Shown here piece by piece: positions 31,605 to 44,191 of a stretch of DNA of 64,000 bases (its first letter is position 1; every line of letters begins with the position of its first letter). The position numbers were made by a program, and so were the translations under genes. The DNA is taken from contig NZ_VTOK01000020.1 of assembly GCF_009765375.1 (NCBI RefSeq), forward strand, positions 1-64,000, given 5' to 3'. The DNA is from Alteribacillus sp. YIM 98480 (lineage in GTDB: Bacteria > Bacillota > Bacilli > Bacillales > Marinococcaceae). Below the pieces are notes generated by a model. The model was given only the letters and a program-made list of their open reading frames with translations. It was not told the origin of the DNA and made no database searches.

Positions 31605-31679
31605 GTTTTTGCTGGTAGGGAGCACCCTATCGGCAAAAACTTTACTTTTGCTTTGGAGTGAACCACCTGGAACGGTGGT
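31605..31679 (+). promoter_or_regulatory. Two hairpins before rpsL
   Basis: Hairpin 1 (31605-31640): GTTTTTGC pairs with GCAAAAAC, and GGTAGGG with CCCTATC around AGCA. Hairpin 2 (31662-31679): ACCACC pairs with GGTGGT around TGGAAC. Neither ends in a T-tract, so translational control or processing is more likely than termination. Confidence 0.5.
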
Positions 31680-31713
31680 CATAAAAAATAGCTTGAAGAA
31701 AGGAGGAAACAGC

Positions 31714-32127
31714 ATGCCGACTATCAACCAATTGGTACGTAAAGGACGTCAGGCAAAAGTGAAAGGTTCTGACTCTCCAGCTTTGAATAAAGGGTATAAC
31801 AGTTATAGAAAAATCCCTACTGATCAAGATTCTCCGCAAAAACGTGGAGTATGTACTCGTGTGGGAACGATGACACCGAAGAAACCAAACTCGGCTTTGC
31901 GTAAATATGCACGTGTTCGTTTGACTAACCAGATCGAAGTAACTGCTTATATCCCTGGTATTGGTCATAATTTGCAAGAACACAGTGTGGTGCTGATCCG
32001 CGGAGGACGTGTAAAAGACCTTCCTGGTGTACGTTACCACATCGTACGCGGAGCGCTTGATACTGCTGGTGTTCAAGACCGTAAACAAAGCCGCTCTAAA
32101 TACGGCACAAAGCGTGGAAAGAAATAA
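31714..32127 (+). CDS. rpsL: 30S ribosomal protein S12
   Basis: S12 lies at the decoding centre and sets translational accuracy. The 137-residue protein starts [13 protein letters not shown] and has [17 protein letters not shown], where the lysine linked to streptomycin sensitivity is wild type. [17 protein letters not shown] near residue 90 is the second signature. AAAGGAGG precedes the ATG. The frame is open further left, but that part is the hairpin leader. Confidence 0.98.
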   Translation: MPTINQLVRKGRQAKVKGSDSPALNKGYNSYRKIPTDQDSPQKRGVCTRVGTMTPKKPNSALRKYARVRLTNQIEVTAYIPGIGHNLQEHSVVLIRGGRVKDLPGVRYHIVRGALDTAGVQDRKQSRSKYGTKRGKK

Positions 32128-32178
32128 TCTTTTCATATATATTATGTTAGTAAATTAAACGGAAAGGAGGAGTGACCC

Positions 32179-32649
32179 ATGCCTCGTAAAGGACCTGTAC
32201 CACGCAGGGATGTACTGCCTGATCCTATTTATAATTCTAAATTGGTTACTCGTTTGATTAACCGTATTATGCTGAATGGTAAAAAAGGGAAAGCGCAGAA
32301 TATCCTATATAATGCGTTTGACCTTGTACGTGAAAGATCTGGCCAAGAGCCAATGGAAGTCTTTGATCAGGCCATGAAAAATGTTATGCCAGTGCTTGAA
32401 GTTAAAGCACGCCGTGTTGGTGGTGCGAACTATCAGGTGCCAATCGAAGTAAAGCCAGACCGTCGTACTACTTTAGGATTGCGCTGGGTAGTGAGCTATG
32501 CTCGCCTTCGTGGTGAGAAAACAATGGAAGAACGTCTTGCGAATGAAATCCTTGATGCAGCCAACAACACTGGATCTGCTGTGAAGAAACGTGAGGATAC
32601 GCATCGTATGGCAGAAGCTAACAAAGCATTTGCTCATTATCGCTGGTAA
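32179..32649 (+). CDS. rpsG: 30S ribosomal protein S7
   Basis: S7 nucleates assembly of the 30S head. The 156-residue chain begins [18 protein letters not shown] and has the family signature around [17 protein letters not shown]-like residues 18-34. It ends in [13 protein letters not shown]. It lies 51 nt after rpsL, with AAAGGAGG before the ATG, in the str operon order S12-S7-EF-G-EF-Tu. Confidence 0.98.
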   Translation: MPRKGPVPRRDVLPDPIYNSKLVTRLINRIMLNGKKGKAQNILYNAFDLVRERSGQEPMEVFDQAMKNVMPVLEVKARRVGGANYQVPIEVKPDRRTTLGLRWVVSYARLRGEKTMEERLANEILDAANNTGSAVKKREDTHRMAEANKAFAHYRW

Positions 32650-32708
32650 AATCAATTCAATAAATAATACAACTAACTTTAGGATGGAAGAAAGGAGAAA
32701 GGAAGTCC

Positions 32709-34787
32709 ATGGCACGAGAATTCTCCTTAGAAAAGACTCGTAATATCGGTATCATGGCTCATATTGATGCCGGTAAGACTACTGCTACAGAGCGTATCCT
32801 TTATTACACAGGCCGTATCCACAAAATTGGGGAAACACACGAGGGTGCTTCCCAAATGGACTGGATGGCTCAAGAACAGGAGCGCGGTATCACAATCACT
32901 TCTGCTGCGACCACAGCACAATGGAAAGATCACCGTATTAATATTATTGATACTCCTGGACACGTCGACTTCACCGTAGAAGTGGAGCGTTCTCTTCGTG
33001 TATTAGATGGAGCGGTAGCAGTACTCGATGCTCAGTCAGGGGTTGAGCCTCAAACAGAAACAGTATGGCGTCAGGCTACAACTTATCATGTTCCGCGTAT
33101 TGTTTTTGTTAATAAGATGGACAAAGTAGGTGCGGATTTCATCTACTCCTTAGGTACGTTAAGTGATCGTCTTGGAGCGAACGCTGCTGCAGTGCAGCTT
33201 CCAATTGGTGCAGAGGACAATTTTGAAGGGATTATCGATTTAGTATCAATGGAAGCTTATTACTATATGGATGATCTCGGCACTCGTACGGAAGCGCGCG
33301 ATATTCCAGATGAATACAAAGCTCAAGCAGAAGAATATCGTGAAAAGCTAGTAGAAGCTGTATCTGAACTTGACGAAGACTTAATGATGAAATACCTTGA
33401 GGGTGAAGAAATCACCACTGATGAATTGAAAGCTGCAATTCGTAAAGGTACGTTAGATGTTGAATTCTATCCTGTTCTATGCGGCTCTGCGTTTAAGAAC
33501 AAAGGTGTTCAACTTGTGATCGACGCTGTTCTTGATTATCTTCCATCACCATTGGATGTTCCTCCAATTAAAGGGATTCTTCCAGATAGTGATGAAGAAG
33601 TTGAAAGAAAAGCAGATGACAACGGGCCTTTCTCTGCACTAGCTTTTAAAGTTGCAACAGACCCATATGTGGGTAAACTTACATTCTTCCGCGTATATTC
33701 CGGTAAACTTGATTCCGGTTCATATGTTCGTAATTCCACCAAGGAAAAACGCGAACGGGTTGGTCGTATTCTTCAGATGCATGCCAACTCACGTGAAGAA
33801 ATTTCTACGGTTTATTCTGGGGATATTGCCGCTGGTGTTGGTTTGAAAGACACTGGTACTGGTGATACTCTATGTGATGATAAAAATAGAGTTATTCTTG
33901 AATCTATGGAGTTCCCTGAACCGGTTATCTCTTTATCTGTTGAGCCAAAATCTAAAGCAGACCATGACAAAATGGGTATCGCATTAGCTAAACTGGCTGA
34001 GGAAGATCCAACATTCCAAACAGAAACAGATCAAGAAACGGGTCAGACTCTTATTAAGGGTATGGGCGAACTTCATTTAGATATTATCGTTGACCGTCTT
34101 AAGCGTGAATTCAAAGTGGAAGCTACTGTTGGTGCGCCGCAAGTTTCTTATCGTGAAACAATTCGTACTGCTGGTAAATGCGAAGGTAAATTCGTACGTC
34201 AATCTGGTGGTCGCGGTCAGTACGGACACGTGTGGGTAGAATTTGAGCCAAACGAAGAAGGAGCAGGCTTTGAATTTGTAAACAAAATTGTCGGCGGTGT
34301 CGTACCGCGTGAATATGTACCTTCTGTACAGCAAGGTATTGAAGAAGCACTTCAAAATGGTTTGTTAGCTGGTTATCCAATGATTGATGTGAAAGCTACG
34401 CTATTTGACGGCTCTTATCACGATGTCGACTCCAACGAAATGGCGTTTAAAGTTGCAGCGTCCATGGCGCTGAAAAAAGCTAAGAATCTCTGTCAGCCTG
34501 TTATCTTAGAACCGCTTATGAAAGTTGAAGTGGTTGTTCCTGAAGAATACATGGGTGACGTAATGGGTGACATTACTTCACGACGCGGCCGTGTGGACGG
34601 TATGGAAGCTCGCGGTAACTCTCAAGCTATTAAAGCATTTGTTCCACTTGCTGAAATGTTTGGATACGCGACGAACCTTCGTTCTAACACACAAGGACGC
34701 GGTAACTACACTATGTTCTTTGACCATTACGAAGAAGTACCAAAGAACATAGCAGAGGAAATTGTTAAGAAAAACAGTGGAGAATAA
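32709..34787 (+). CDS. fusA: Elongation factor G
   Basis: EF-G drives translocation with GTP. The G domain shows AHIDAGKTT (P-loop, residues 18-26), DTPGHVDF and NKMDKVGA. Domain IV contains the [13 protein letters not shown] segment near residue 480. At 692 residues it has the usual bacterial length and no extra domain of the tetracycline-resistance type. It is co-oriented with rpsG and tuf. The switch I region with GGTS-like replacement is not unusual ([18 protein letters not shown]). Confidence 0.98.
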   Translation: MAREFSLEKTRNIGIMAHIDAGKTTATERILYYTGRIHKIGETHEGASQMDWMAQEQERGITITSAATTAQWKDHRINIIDTPGHVDFTVEVERSLRVLDGAVAVLDAQSGVEPQTETVWRQATTYHVPRIVFVNKMDKVGADFIYSLGTLSDRLGANAAAVQLPIGAEDNFEGIIDLVSMEAYYYMDDLGTRTEARDIPDEYKAQAEEYREKLVEAVSELDEDLMMKYLEGEEITTDELKAAIRKGTLDVEFYPVLCGSAFKNKGVQLVIDAVLDYLPSPLDVPPIKGILPDSDEEVERKADDNGPFSALAFKVATDPYVGKLTFFRVYSGKLDSGSYVRNSTKEKRERVGRILQMHANSREEISTVYSGDIAAGVGLKDTGTGDTLCDDKNRVILESMEFPEPVISLSVEPKSKADHDKMGIALAKLAEEDPTFQTETDQETGQTLIKGMGELHLDIIVDRLKREFKVEATVGAPQVSYRETIRTAGKCEGKFVRQSGGRGQYGHVWVEFEPNEEGAGFEFVNKIVGGVVPREYVPSVQQGIEEALQNGLLAGYPMIDVKATLFDGSYHDVDSNEMAFKVAASMALKKAKNLCQPVILEPLMKVEVVVPEEYMGDVMGDITSRRGRVDGMEARGNSQAIKAFVPLAEMFGYATNLRSNTQGRGNYTMFFDHYEEVPKNIAEEIVKKNSGE

Positions 34788-34826
34788 TTCTCTAAAAATG
34801 ATTGTTTGTAAAAATGTTTTATTGTA

Positions 34827-34869
34827 AGCTAAGGAAGGTGACCCTACTACAAGGTACACCTTTCTGGCT
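34827..34869 (+). promoter_or_regulatory. Hairpin between fusA and tuf
   Basis: GGAAGGTG pairs with CACCTTTCT, CCT with AGG inside, and AGC with GCT at the base. No T-tract follows; a TATAAT (34874-34879) lies just after it but lacks a clear -35 box. It may be a processing or attenuation point that sets tuf apart from fusA. Confidence 0.45.
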
Positions 34870-34907
34870 TCCATATAATTTACCTGTATTAAGGGAGGAA
34901 ATTAATA

Positions 34908-36098
34908 ATGGCTAAAGAAAAGTTTGATCGTTCCAAAACGCATGCCAACATAGGTACTATCGGCCACGTTGACCATGGTAAAACTACATTGACTGCTGCT
35001 ATCACCACAGTTCTTCATAAAAAATCCGGTACAGGTGAAGCAATGGCTTATGACTCCATTGACGGAGCACCGGAAGAGCGTGAACGTGGTATCACAATTT
35101 CTACTGCACACGTAGAATATGAAACAGATACTCGTCACTATGCCCACGTAGACTGCCCAGGACACGCTGACTATGTTAAAAACATGATCACAGGTGCAGC
35201 ACAAATGGACGGAGCAATTCTTGTTGTTTCCGCTGCTGACGGCCCAATGCCTCAGACTCGTGAGCACATTTTGCTTTCCCGTCAAGTAGGTGTACCTTCT
35301 ATCGTTGTTTTCTTAAATAAAACAGACATGGTTGACGATGAAGAGCTTCTTGAACTTGTAGAAATGGAAGTTCGTGACCTTCTTTCTGAATATGACTTCC
35401 CTGGCGACGATGTACCGATTGTAAAAGGGTCTGCATTGAAAGCCATCGAAGGTGACGCTGATCATGAGCAAGCTATCGTTGATCTCATGCAAGCAGTAGA
35501 CGATTACATCCCAACACCAGATCGTGACAAAGACAAGCCATTCATGATGCCTGTTGAGGACGTATTCTCCATCACTGGACGCGGTACTGTTGCTACAGGA
35601 CGTGTAGAGCGCGGTATGCTTAACGTTGGTGATGAAGTTGAAGTCATTGGTATCGATGAAAATGCTAGAAAAACAACTGTTACAGGTGTTGAAATGTTCC
35701 GTAAGCTTCTAGACTATGCTGAAGCTGGGGACAACATTGGTGCACTTCTCCGTGGTATTGACCGTGAAGACATCAAACGCGGACAAGTTCTTGCTAAACC
35801 AGGCAGCATCACTCCACATACTAACTTCAAAGCTGAAGTTTATGTTCTTTCTAAAGAAGAAGGTGGACGTCATACTCCATTCTTCACAAACTACCGCCCG
35901 CAGTTCTACTTCCGTACAACGGACGTAACTGGCGTAATCAACCTTCCAGAGGGCGTTGAAATGGTTATGCCTGGAGATAACGTAGAAATGACTGTTGAAT
36001 TGATTTCACCAATCGCTATCGAAGAAGGTACAAAGTTCTCCATCCGTGAAGGTGGACGTACTGTAGGTGCCGGCGTTGTTTCTACAATCGAAAAATAA
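34908..36098 (+). CDS. tuf: Elongation factor Tu
   Basis: EF-Tu delivers aminoacyl-tRNA to the ribosome. The 396-residue protein has GHVDHGKTT (P-loop), [20 protein letters not shown] and NKTDMVDD. Domain 2 begins near residue 210 with [21 protein letters not shown]. The guanine-binding motif is NKTD, while B. subtilis has NKCD. GGGAGG precedes the ATG, and a terminator follows. It is the only EF-Tu gene in the window. Confidence 0.98.
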   Translation: MAKEKFDRSKTHANIGTIGHVDHGKTTLTAAITTVLHKKSGTGEAMAYDSIDGAPEERERGITISTAHVEYETDTRHYAHVDCPGHADYVKNMITGAAQMDGAILVVSAADGPMPQTREHILLSRQVGVPSIVVFLNKTDMVDDEELLELVEMEVRDLLSEYDFPGDDVPIVKGSALKAIEGDADHEQAIVDLMQAVDDYIPTPDRDKDKPFMMPVEDVFSITGRGTVATGRVERGMLNVGDEVEVIGIDENARKTTVTGVEMFRKLLDYAEAGDNIGALLRGIDREDIKRGQVLAKPGSITPHTNFKAEVYVLSKEEGGRHTPFFTNYRPQFYFRTTDVTGVINLPEGVEMVMPGDNVEMTVELISPIAIEEGTKFSIREGGRTVGAGVVSTIEK

Positions 36099-36110
36099 TC
36101 TCTAAAGAAG

Positions 36111-36138
36111 AAACCCCGTCCTCGAGATGGGGTTTTTT
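36111..36138 (+). terminator. Terminator of the str operon
   Basis: AAACCCC pairs with GGGGTTT, with TC and GA continuing inside the stem, followed by TTTTTT. Confidence 0.93.
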
Positions 36139-36140
36139 AT

Positions 36141-36215
36141 TACACTGATAGATTGCATAAATTTTTAGCGTGGATGAATCATCGGCGTCGTCAAATTTTT
36201 GAGGATATCAGTATA
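36141..36215 (+). repeat. Short palindromic repeat, copy B
   Basis: The ends are inverted (ACTGATA and TATCAGT). The left arm 'actgatagattgcataaa' and the right arm 'tttttgaggatatcagtata' resemble 18572-18634; the loop is longer here. It begins two bases after the tuf terminator. Like copy A it points the same way as the upstream gene. Confidence 0.75.
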
Positions 36216-36321
36216 AGTGCAACTAGACAATCGCCTTCGCCTAAAGACTTGACGCTAGCCAAGTTTTTCTCTGTATTAAACATTCTTTTTACTAATTTAT
36301 CAAAGGAATTTTAAAAACTTC

Positions 36322-36350
36322 TTGCATTTAGCATAATGAATCATTATAAT
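36322..36350 (+). promoter_or_regulatory. sigma-A promoter of the S10 operon
   Basis: TTGCAT (36322-36327), a 17-bp spacer and TATAAT (36345-36350). It is the only strong promoter seen between tuf and rpsJ. Confidence 0.85.
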
Positions 36351-36356
36351 AGATAA

Positions 36357-36841
<485 letters not shown>

Positions 36842-36881
36842 GTTATTGAAATAAATGAAAATTATTTAGGAGGTGTGACTG

Positions 36882-37514
36882 ATGACCAAAGGAATCTTGG
36901 GCAGAAAAATTGGCATGACCCAGTTGTTCAACGAGAATGGTGAACTTCTTCCGGTCACAGTCATTGAAGCTGAGCCGAATATTGTGCTTCAAACAAAAAC
37001 ATCAGAAGCTGATGGTTATGAAGCGATTCAACTTGGTTTCATTGACAAAAAAGAAAACCGCGCTAACAAGCCTGAACAAGGCCATGCTGACAAAGTAAGT
37101 TCAGCTCCCAAGCGCTACGTACGTGAAATCTGCGAAGTGAACAGCGGAGATTACGAAGTTGGTCAGGAAGTCAAGGTAGATACATTTACTAATGGAGAAA
37201 TAGTGGATATCACTGGAACATCCAAAGGGAAAGGTTTTCAAGGTGCGATAAAACGTCATAACCAATCCCGCGGACCAATGACCCACGGTTCTCGTTATCA
37301 CCGTCGTCCTGGTGCAATGGGTCCAATTGATCCTAACCACGTATTAAAAGGTAAAAAGCTTCCTGGACGTATGGGTGGAAATACAGTAACTGTACAAAAT
37401 CTGGAGATTGTAAAAGTTGATCCAGAACGTAATTTGCTGCTCATTAAAGGTAATGTACCCGGAGCAAAGAAAAGTTATGTAACGGTAAAAAGTGCTGTAA
37501 AAGCAGCGAAATAA
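36882..37514 (+). CDS. rplC: 50S ribosomal protein L3
   Basis: L3 helps fold 23S rRNA and lies near the peptidyl transferase centre. The 210-residue protein starts [16 protein letters not shown]. Its central extension [27 protein letters not shown] (about residues 115-141) reaches toward the active site. AGGAGGTG precedes the ATG, and rplD begins 25 nt after the stop. Confidence 0.98.
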   Translation: MTKGILGRKIGMTQLFNENGELLPVTVIEAEPNIVLQTKTSEADGYEAIQLGFIDKKENRANKPEQGHADKVSSAPKRYVREICEVNSGDYEVGQEVKVDTFTNGEIVDITGTSKGKGFQGAIKRHNQSRGPMTHGSRYHRRPGAMGPIDPNHVLKGKKLPGRMGGNTVTVQNLEIVKVDPERNLLLIKGNVPGAKKSYVTVKSAVKAAK

Positions 37515-37539
37515 CGATTGAAAGAAAGGAGGCTCCATC

Positions 37540-38163
37540 ATGCCTAAAGTAGCATTGTTAAACCAGACCGGCTCTAAGGTCGGCGACATTGATTTGGCTG
37601 AAGCCATTTTTGGTATTGAACCAAATGAAAAAGTTCTTCATGATGCTGTCGTGATGCATCAGGCGTCCCTTCGTCAGGGAACTCACAAAGTGAAGAACCG
37701 CTCTGAACGCAGAGGAGGCGGACGTAAGCCGTGGCGCCAGAAGGGTACTGGACGAGCTCGTCAAGGGTCTATCCGTTCCCCTCAATGGGTCGGAGGAGGA
37801 GTCGTATTCGGACCAACTCCCCGTCAATACAGCTATAAACTACCAAAGAAAGTTCGTCGCTTGGCTATCAAGTCTGCACTTTCCACGAAAGTGAAAGAAG
37901 AAGCTATTGTTGTAGTAGACAGCCTGCAGCTTGAAGCACCAAAGACAAAAGAAATGGTTAACATTTTATCTGGTCTGTCTGTGGACGAAAAGGCATTGGT
38001 AGTAACAGCAGACTATAATGAGCAAGTAGCATTGTCAGCACGTAATATTCCTGGAGTGACCTTCGCAACTGTTGATGGCGTGAATGTACTAGAATTACTA
38101 AAACACGATAAACTTGTGATCACGCAAGAGGCAGTGGAGAAGGTAGAGGAGGTGCTCGCATAA
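37540..38163 (+). CDS. rplD: 50S ribosomal protein L4
   Basis: L4 lines the exit tunnel. The 207-residue chain has the long tunnel loop around residues 45-95 with [20 protein letters not shown] and [14 protein letters not shown]. It is a repressor of its own operon in some bacteria. AAAGGAGG precedes the ATG. The stop overlaps the rplW start (TAATG), so translation of L23 is coupled. Confidence 0.98.
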   Translation: MPKVALLNQTGSKVGDIDLAEAIFGIEPNEKVLHDAVVMHQASLRQGTHKVKNRSERRGGGRKPWRQKGTGRARQGSIRSPQWVGGGVVFGPTPRQYSYKLPKKVRRLAIKSALSTKVKEEAIVVVDSLQLEAPKTKEMVNILSGLSVDEKALVVTADYNEQVALSARNIPGVTFATVDGVNVLELLKHDKLVITQEAVEKVEEVLA

Positions 38164-38450
38164 TGGAAGCACGCGACGTAATTAAGCGCCCCGTCATCAC
38201 TGAACGTTCTGCTGATCTTATGGATGAGAAAAAATATACGTTTGAAGTTGACGTGAAAGCAAATAAAACACAAATTAAAAAAGCCGTTGAAGAGATATTT
38301 GAAGTGAAAGTGGATAAAGTTAATACACTTAACTACAAAGGGAAATTCCGTCGGTTCGGACGCTATACTGGCTATAAGCCGAAGCGTAAAAAAGCCGTAG
38401 TGACATTGACTGAAGATAGTCAAGAACTCGAATTCTTCGAAGGCGTATAA
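38163..38450 (+). CDS. rplW: 50S ribosomal protein L23
   Basis: L23 sits at the tunnel exit and is a docking point for trigger factor and SRP. The 95-residue protein has [17 protein letters not shown] at the start and the usual [23 protein letters not shown]-binding loop (about residues 58-77). It overlaps rplD by one base, and rplB follows after 30 nt. Confidence 0.97.
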   Translation: MEARDVIKRPVITERSADLMDEKKYTFEVDVKANKTQIKKAVEEIFEVKVDKVNTLNYKGKFRRFGRYTGYKPKRKKAVVTLTEDSQELEFFEGV

Positions 38451-38480
38451 ACAATCAACGAGTGAAGGAGGGAAACAATT

Positions 38481-39314
38481 ATGCCTATCAAGAAGTATAA
38501 ACCGACCACAAATGGCCGCCGTCATATGTCTGTTAACTTACAAGCGGAAGTCACAACAGACCAGCCTGAAAAATCATTGCTTGAGCCGCTTCATAAAAAA
38601 GCTGGACGCAACAATCAAGGGCGGATTACGGTTCGTCACCAAGGCGGCGGTCATAAGCGTCATTACCGTGTGATTGATTTTAAGCGTGATAAAGATGGAG
38701 TGCCGGGCCGGGTCGCAACTATTGAATATGACCCTAACCGTTCTGCCAATATCGCACTTATTCACTACAATGATGGGGAAAAGCGTTATATCTTGGCTCC
38801 AAAAGGACTGAAAGTAGGTCAAGAGATCGAATCTGGTGCAGATGCTGATATTAAAGTTGGGAATGCTCTTCCACTTACGAACATTCCAGTTGGTACTGTT
38901 ATTCATAACATCGAATTGAAACCAGGCCGCGGAGCTCAATTGGTACGTTCTGCAGGTGCCGAAGCACAAGTGCTAGGTAAAGAAGGAAAGTATGTACTTG
39001 TACGTCTTCGTTCTGGAGAAACTCGCTTGATTCTTTCTACTTGCCGCGCTACTGTTGGCCAGGTAGGTAATATCGAACATGAGCTTGTGAATGTCGGAAA
39101 AGCTGGACGTTCACGCTGGTTAGGCAAGCGCCCTGTTGTTCGTGGTTCTGCGATGAACCCAAGCGATCACCCTCATGGTGGCGGGGAAGGACGTGCTCCA
39201 ATCGGCCGGAAATCACCAGTTTCACCTTGGGGTATGCCTACAGTCGGTTACAAAACCCGCAAAAAAAATAAAGACACGGACAAATATATCGTACGCCGTC
39301 GTCGTAAAAAATAA
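38481..39314 (+). CDS. rplB: 50S ribosomal protein L2
   Basis: L2 is required for subunit association and peptidyl transfer. The 277 residues start [14 protein letters not shown] and contain [19 protein letters not shown] (about residues 41-59). The C-terminal signature is [17 protein letters not shown], which includes the critical histidine near residue 230. GGAGGG precedes the ATG. Confidence 0.98.
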   Translation: MPIKKYKPTTNGRRHMSVNLQAEVTTDQPEKSLLEPLHKKAGRNNQGRITVRHQGGGHKRHYRVIDFKRDKDGVPGRVATIEYDPNRSANIALIHYNDGEKRYILAPKGLKVGQEIESGADADIKVGNALPLTNIPVGTVIHNIELKPGRGAQLVRSAGAEAQVLGKEGKYVLVRLRSGETRLILSTCRATVGQVGNIEHELVNVGKAGRSRWLGKRPVVRGSAMNPSDHPHGGGEGRAPIGRKSPVSPWGMPTVGYKTRKKNKDTDKYIVRRRRKK

Positions 39315-39371
39315 CGGGATTGAGCTGCGGTTCTTACGAATCGCAGAACAATCACGAAAGGAGGTTTCCTC

Positions 39372-39650
39372 ATGGGTCGCAGTTTGAAAAAAGGACCTTT
39401 TGTCGATGATCACTTGATGAAAAAAGTGGAAAACCTAAACGAAAAAAATGATAAGCAGGTTATCAAAACATGGTCGCGCCGTTCTACAATCTTCCCTGAT
39501 TTTGTAGGTCATACTATTGCTGTGTATGATGGACGCAAACATGTTCCAGTATACGTTTCTGAAGACATGGTAGGTCATAAGCTAGGTGAATTCGCACCAT
39601 CTAGAACATTTAAAGGCCACAAAAATGACGACAAGAAAACCAAACGGTAA
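39372..39650 (+). CDS. rpsS: 30S ribosomal protein S19
   Basis: S19 forms the 30S head with S13. The 92-residue protein begins [20 protein letters not shown] and carries the family signature [26 protein letters not shown] (about residues 50-75). AAAGGAGG precedes the ATG. It is followed by rplV after 20 nt. Confidence 0.98.
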   Translation: MGRSLKKGPFVDDHLMKKVENLNEKNDKQVIKTWSRRSTIFPDFVGHTIAVYDGRKHVPVYVSEDMVGHKLGEFAPSRTFKGHKNDDKKTKR

Positions 39651-39670
39651 ACAGAGGGGAGGTTCTCTAA

Positions 39671-40012
39671 ATGCAAGCTAAAGCAGTTGCTAAACAAATT
39701 CGCATTGCCCCTCGTAAAGCACGGTTAGTCATTGATCTTATCCGGGGCAAGGAGGTCGGTGAAGCAATCGGCATATTGAAAAACACTCCGAAAGCAGCTT
39801 CTCCGATTATCGAAAAAGTACTAAACTCTGCTATTGCAAACGCGGAGCATAATTATGAGATGGAACCGGAGGATCTCTATGTCAGCGAAGCATTTGTTGA
39901 TGAAGGGATTACCTTAAAACGTTTCCGTCCGCGTGCAATGGGTCGTGCAACACGTATTAACAAGCGCACAAGCCACATTACTGTTGTGGTAACAGAAAAG
40001 AAGGAGGGATAA
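39671..40012 (+). CDS. rplV: 50S ribosomal protein L22
   Basis: L22 contacts all 23S rRNA domains, and its hairpin lines the exit tunnel, where macrolide resistance changes occur. The 113-residue chain has the signature around [20 protein letters not shown] (residues 86-105), which is the normal wild-type hairpin. GAGGGGAGG stands before the ATG. The stop lies 3 nt before the rpsC start. Confidence 0.97.
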   Translation: MQAKAVAKQIRIAPRKARLVIDLIRGKEVGEAIGILKNTPKAASPIIEKVLNSAIANAEHNYEMEPEDLYVSEAFVDEGITLKRFRPRAMGRATRINKRTSHITVVVTEKKEG

Positions 40013-40015
40013 TGC

Positions 40016-41305
<1,290 letters not shown>

Positions 41306-41328
41306 AATGAGAGGAGGTTTGGCAGACA

Positions 41329-41592
41329 ATGGCTGAACGTAACCAGCGTAAAGTATACAATGGACGTGTTGTTTCCGATAAAATGGATAAAACCATTTCG
41401 GTCCTTGTAGAAACCTATAAAATGGATTCTCTCTACGGAAAGCGCGTTAAATATTCAAAGAAATTCAAAGCGCACGACGAAAACAATGAAGCAAAAAAAG
41501 GTGACATTGTGAAAATCATGGAGACTAAACCACTTTCTAAAGACAAACGCTTTCGTCTAGTGGAAATCGTGGAAGAAGCAGTGATCATCTAA
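41329..41592 (+). CDS. rpsQ: 30S ribosomal protein S17
   Basis: S17 is a primary 16S rRNA-binding protein with an OB fold. The 87-residue chain begins with [22 protein letters not shown] (residues 7-28), and the signature [22 protein letters not shown] lies near residues 59-80. GAGGAGG precedes the ATG. It ends the S10-type gene order and leads into the spc genes. Confidence 0.97.
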   Translation: MAERNQRKVYNGRVVSDKMDKTISVLVETYKMDSLYGKRVKYSKKFKAHDENNEAKKGDIVKIMETKPLSKDKRFRLVEIVEEAVII

Positions 41593-41628
41593 AACATCTT
41601 TCTCTGATGAAGGGAGGTTCGACAGACT

Positions 41629-41997
41629 ATGATTCAACAAGAAAGTCGATTAAAAGTTGCGGATAACTCTGGTGCTCGTGAAGTGCAATGTATTAAAGTA
41701 CTAGGCGGTTCTGGTCGTAAATCTGCAAATATTGGCGATATGATCGTCTGTTCTGTAAAGCAAGCAACACCTGGTGGCGTTGTCAAGAAGGGTGAAATAG
41801 TAAGAGCGGTAGTTGTACGTTCTAAAAGCGGTGCTCGTCGTTCAGATGGTTCATACATTCGCTTTGATGAAAATGCAGCAGTTGTTGTCCGTGATGACAA
41901 GAGCCCAAGAGGTACTCGTATTTTCGGACCTGTAGCTAGAGAGCTGCGCGAAGAGCAATATATGAAAATCGTTTCACTAGCTCCGGAAGTGCTTTAA
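41629..41997 (+). CDS. rplN: 50S ribosomal protein L14
   Basis: L14 lies at the subunit interface. The 122-residue protein starts [20 protein letters not shown] and carries the signature from about residue 60 to 85 ([21 protein letters not shown] and onward). It has the normal length. AGGGAGG precedes the ATG. It is the first gene of the spc order (L14-L24-L5-S14-S8-L6-L18-S5-L30-L15-SecY). Confidence 0.98.
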   Translation: MIQQESRLKVADNSGAREVQCIKVLGGSGRKSANIGDMIVCSVKQATPGGVVKKGEIVRAVVVRSKSGARRSDGSYIRFDENAAVVVRDDKSPRGTRIFGPVARELREEQYMKIVSLAPEVL

Positions 41998-42043
41998 TAG
42001 AAACGAATATAAAACGGTCATGCCTGACTAAGGAGGTGCGATT

Positions 42044-42370
42044 ATGTCTCAACCTAAACTCCACGTGAAAAAGGGCGACAAAGTAAAGGTTATTACTGGG
42101 AAAGATAAAGGCCAAGAAGGTGTAATCCTTCAAGCTTACCCAAGTCAACAGCGTGTATTAGTTGAAGGCGTTAATATTGTAAAAAAACACGCTAAACCAT
42201 CTCAGGAAAATCCGCAGGGCGGAATCCTTAATCAAGAGGCTCCTATTCACGTATCGAATGTGATGCCTCTAGATCCCAAATCTGGTGAGCCTACCCGAGT
42301 AGGCTTTAAAGAAGAAGACGGAAAAAAAGTGCGCATCGCCAAAAAATCCGGCGAGCCTCTTGATAAGTAA
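42044..42370 (+). CDS. rplX: 50S ribosomal protein L24
   Basis: L24 starts 50S assembly. The 108-residue protein has the KOW motif [20 protein letters not shown] at residues 10-29, followed by [21 protein letters not shown]. It is a few residues longer than the B. subtilis protein, mostly at the C-terminus. AAGGAGGTG precedes the ATG. Confidence 0.97.
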   Translation: MSQPKLHVKKGDKVKVITGKDKGQEGVILQAYPSQQRVLVEGVNIVKKHAKPSQENPQGGILNQEAPIHVSNVMPLDPKSGEPTRVGFKEEDGKKVRIAKKSGEPLDK

Positions 42371-42401
42371 GTCATTCAGATGATGAAAGGAGGTCAACCT
42401 A

Positions 42402-42941
42402 ATGAACGCTCTGAAAGAGAAATTTAAAAATGATATTGTGCCTCATTTGCACAATAAATTTAGCTACTCCTCGGTGATGGGAGTTCCAAAGATCGAAAAA
42501 ATCGTTATCAACATGGGTGTGGGTGATGCTGTTCAAAACCCTAAAGCCCTTGACAAAGCTGTAGAAGAGCTTACTGAAATCACAGGTCAGAAACCATTGA
42601 TTACAAAAGCGAAAAAATCCATTGCAGGTTTTAAACTTCGTGAAGGCATGCCGATTGGAGCGAAAGTTACGCTTCGCGGAGAACGCATGTATGATTTTCT
42701 TGAAAAATTAATTAATGTTTCTCTCCCACGTGTACGTGACTTCCGTGGTGTTTCTAACAAAGCATTTGATGGACGCGGCAATTATACACTTGGGGTAAAA
42801 GAACAATTAATTTTTCCGGAAATTGAATATGACAAAGTAGATAAAGTACGCGGTATGGACATCGTTATTGTCACTACTGCTGAAAATGATGAAGAAGCTC
42901 GTGAATTATTGACTCAAATGGGAATGCCATTTCAAAAATAA
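42402..42941 (+). CDS. rplE: 50S ribosomal protein L5
   Basis: L5 binds 5S rRNA and forms part of the central protuberance. The 179-residue chain has the signature [17 protein letters not shown] near residue 27, and [25 protein letters not shown] (about residues 70-94). AAAGGAGG precedes the ATG. The rpsN gene follows after a 32-nt gap. Confidence 0.98.
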   Translation: MNALKEKFKNDIVPHLHNKFSYSSVMGVPKIEKIVINMGVGDAVQNPKALDKAVEELTEITGQKPLITKAKKSIAGFKLREGMPIGAKVTLRGERMYDFLEKLINVSLPRVRDFRGVSNKAFDGRGNYTLGVKEQLIFPEIEYDKVDKVRGMDIVIVTTAENDEEARELLTQMGMPFQK

Positions 42942-42946
42942 TTTAA

Positions 42947-43159
<213 letters not shown>

Positions 43160-43188
43160 GCCCGATATAGGGAAGGAGGTAAATCGAT

Positions 43189-43587
43189 ATGGTCATGACA
43201 GATCCAATCGCAGATATGTTGACTCGTATTCGTAATGCGAACACTGTACGTCACGAAAAATTAGAACTTCCGGCATCAAACCTTAAAAAGGAAGTAGCGG
43301 AAATTCTTAAAAACGAAGGTTTCGTTCGTGATGTGGAAAATATCGAAGATAACAAACAGGGTATCCTTCGTATTTTCTTGAAATATGGAGCAGAAAATGA
43401 ACGTGTTATAACTGGACTGAAGCGTATTAGTAAGCCAGGTTTGCGTGTGTATGCTAAAGCTGATGAAATCCCTCGTGTACTTGGAGGATTGGGAATCGCA
43501 GTTATTTCCACTTCTAAAGGCGTAATGAGCGATAAAGAAGCAAGAAAGCAGCAAGTTGGCGGAGAAGTACTTGCTTACGTCTGGTAA
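43189..43587 (+). CDS. rpsH: 30S ribosomal protein S8
   Basis: S8 binds the central domain of 16S rRNA and in E. coli represses the spc operon. The 132-residue protein begins [22 protein letters not shown] (residues 2-23), and [20 protein letters not shown] near the end is the family signature. AAGGAGGT precedes the ATG. Confidence 0.98.
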   Translation: MVMTDPIADMLTRIRNANTVRHEKLELPASNLKKEVAEILKNEGFVRDVENIEDNKQGILRIFLKYGAENERVITGLKRISKPGLRVYAKADEIPRVLGGLGIAVISTSKGVMSDKEARKQQVGGEVLAYVW

Positions 43588-43617
43588 TAAATAGTGTAAG
43601 AACGGAGGTGCAAAGTA

Positions 43618-44154
43618 ATGTCTCGTATTGGTGTAAAACCTATTTCAATCCCGGACGGCGTCAATGTAACAATGGACGGTAACACTGTTACCGTTAAAGG
43701 GCCGAAAGGAGAGCTTAAGAGAGATCTTCATCCGGATATTAGTGTTAATATTGAAGACAGCGAAATAACATTCGAAAGACCTTCTAACCATAAAGATCAT
43801 CGTTCTCTGCACGGAACTACTCGCAGTGTTGTTAACAATATGGTAGAAGGTGTTACAAAAGGTTATGAAAAAGGACTTGAGCTTGTTGGTGTCGGTTACC
43901 GTGCTTCCAAGTCTGGAAATAAACTTGTATTGAATGTTGGGTACTCTCACCCAGTAGAATTCGAACCGGAAAACGGTGTAGAAATCGATGTTCCTTCCAA
44001 TACAAAAGTCGTTGTAAAAGGTATTGATAAAGAACTTGTAGGTGCAGCGGCATCAAATATCCGTGCAGTACGTACTCCTGAACCTTATAAAGGAAAAGGA
44101 ATTCGTTATGAAAATGAATATGTACGTCGTAAGGAAGGTAAGACTGGTAAGTAA
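43618..44154 (+). CDS. rplF: 50S ribosomal protein L6
   Basis: L6 lies near the sarcin-ricin loop and the factor-binding site. The 178-residue protein has two similar domains. The first begins [19 protein letters not shown], and the C-terminal signature is [22 protein letters not shown] near residue 155. GGAGGTG precedes the ATG. Confidence 0.98.
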   Translation: MSRIGVKPISIPDGVNVTMDGNTVTVKGPKGELKRDLHPDISVNIEDSEITFERPSNHKDHRSLHGTTRSVVNNMVEGVTKGYEKGLELVGVGYRASKSGNKLVLNVGYSHPVEFEPENGVEIDVPSNTKVVVKGIDKELVGAAASNIRAVRTPEPYKGKGIRYENEYVRRKEGKTGK

Positions 44155-44191
44155 TGTCTAGGTAACGGTTTTACGAAAGGAGGAGCGATTC

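Noticed and set aside
38013-38525. Long minus-strand frame across rplD-rplW-rplB
   Set aside because: Antisense to three certain genes, with Phe/Ser/Cys-rich composition typical of a shadow frame.
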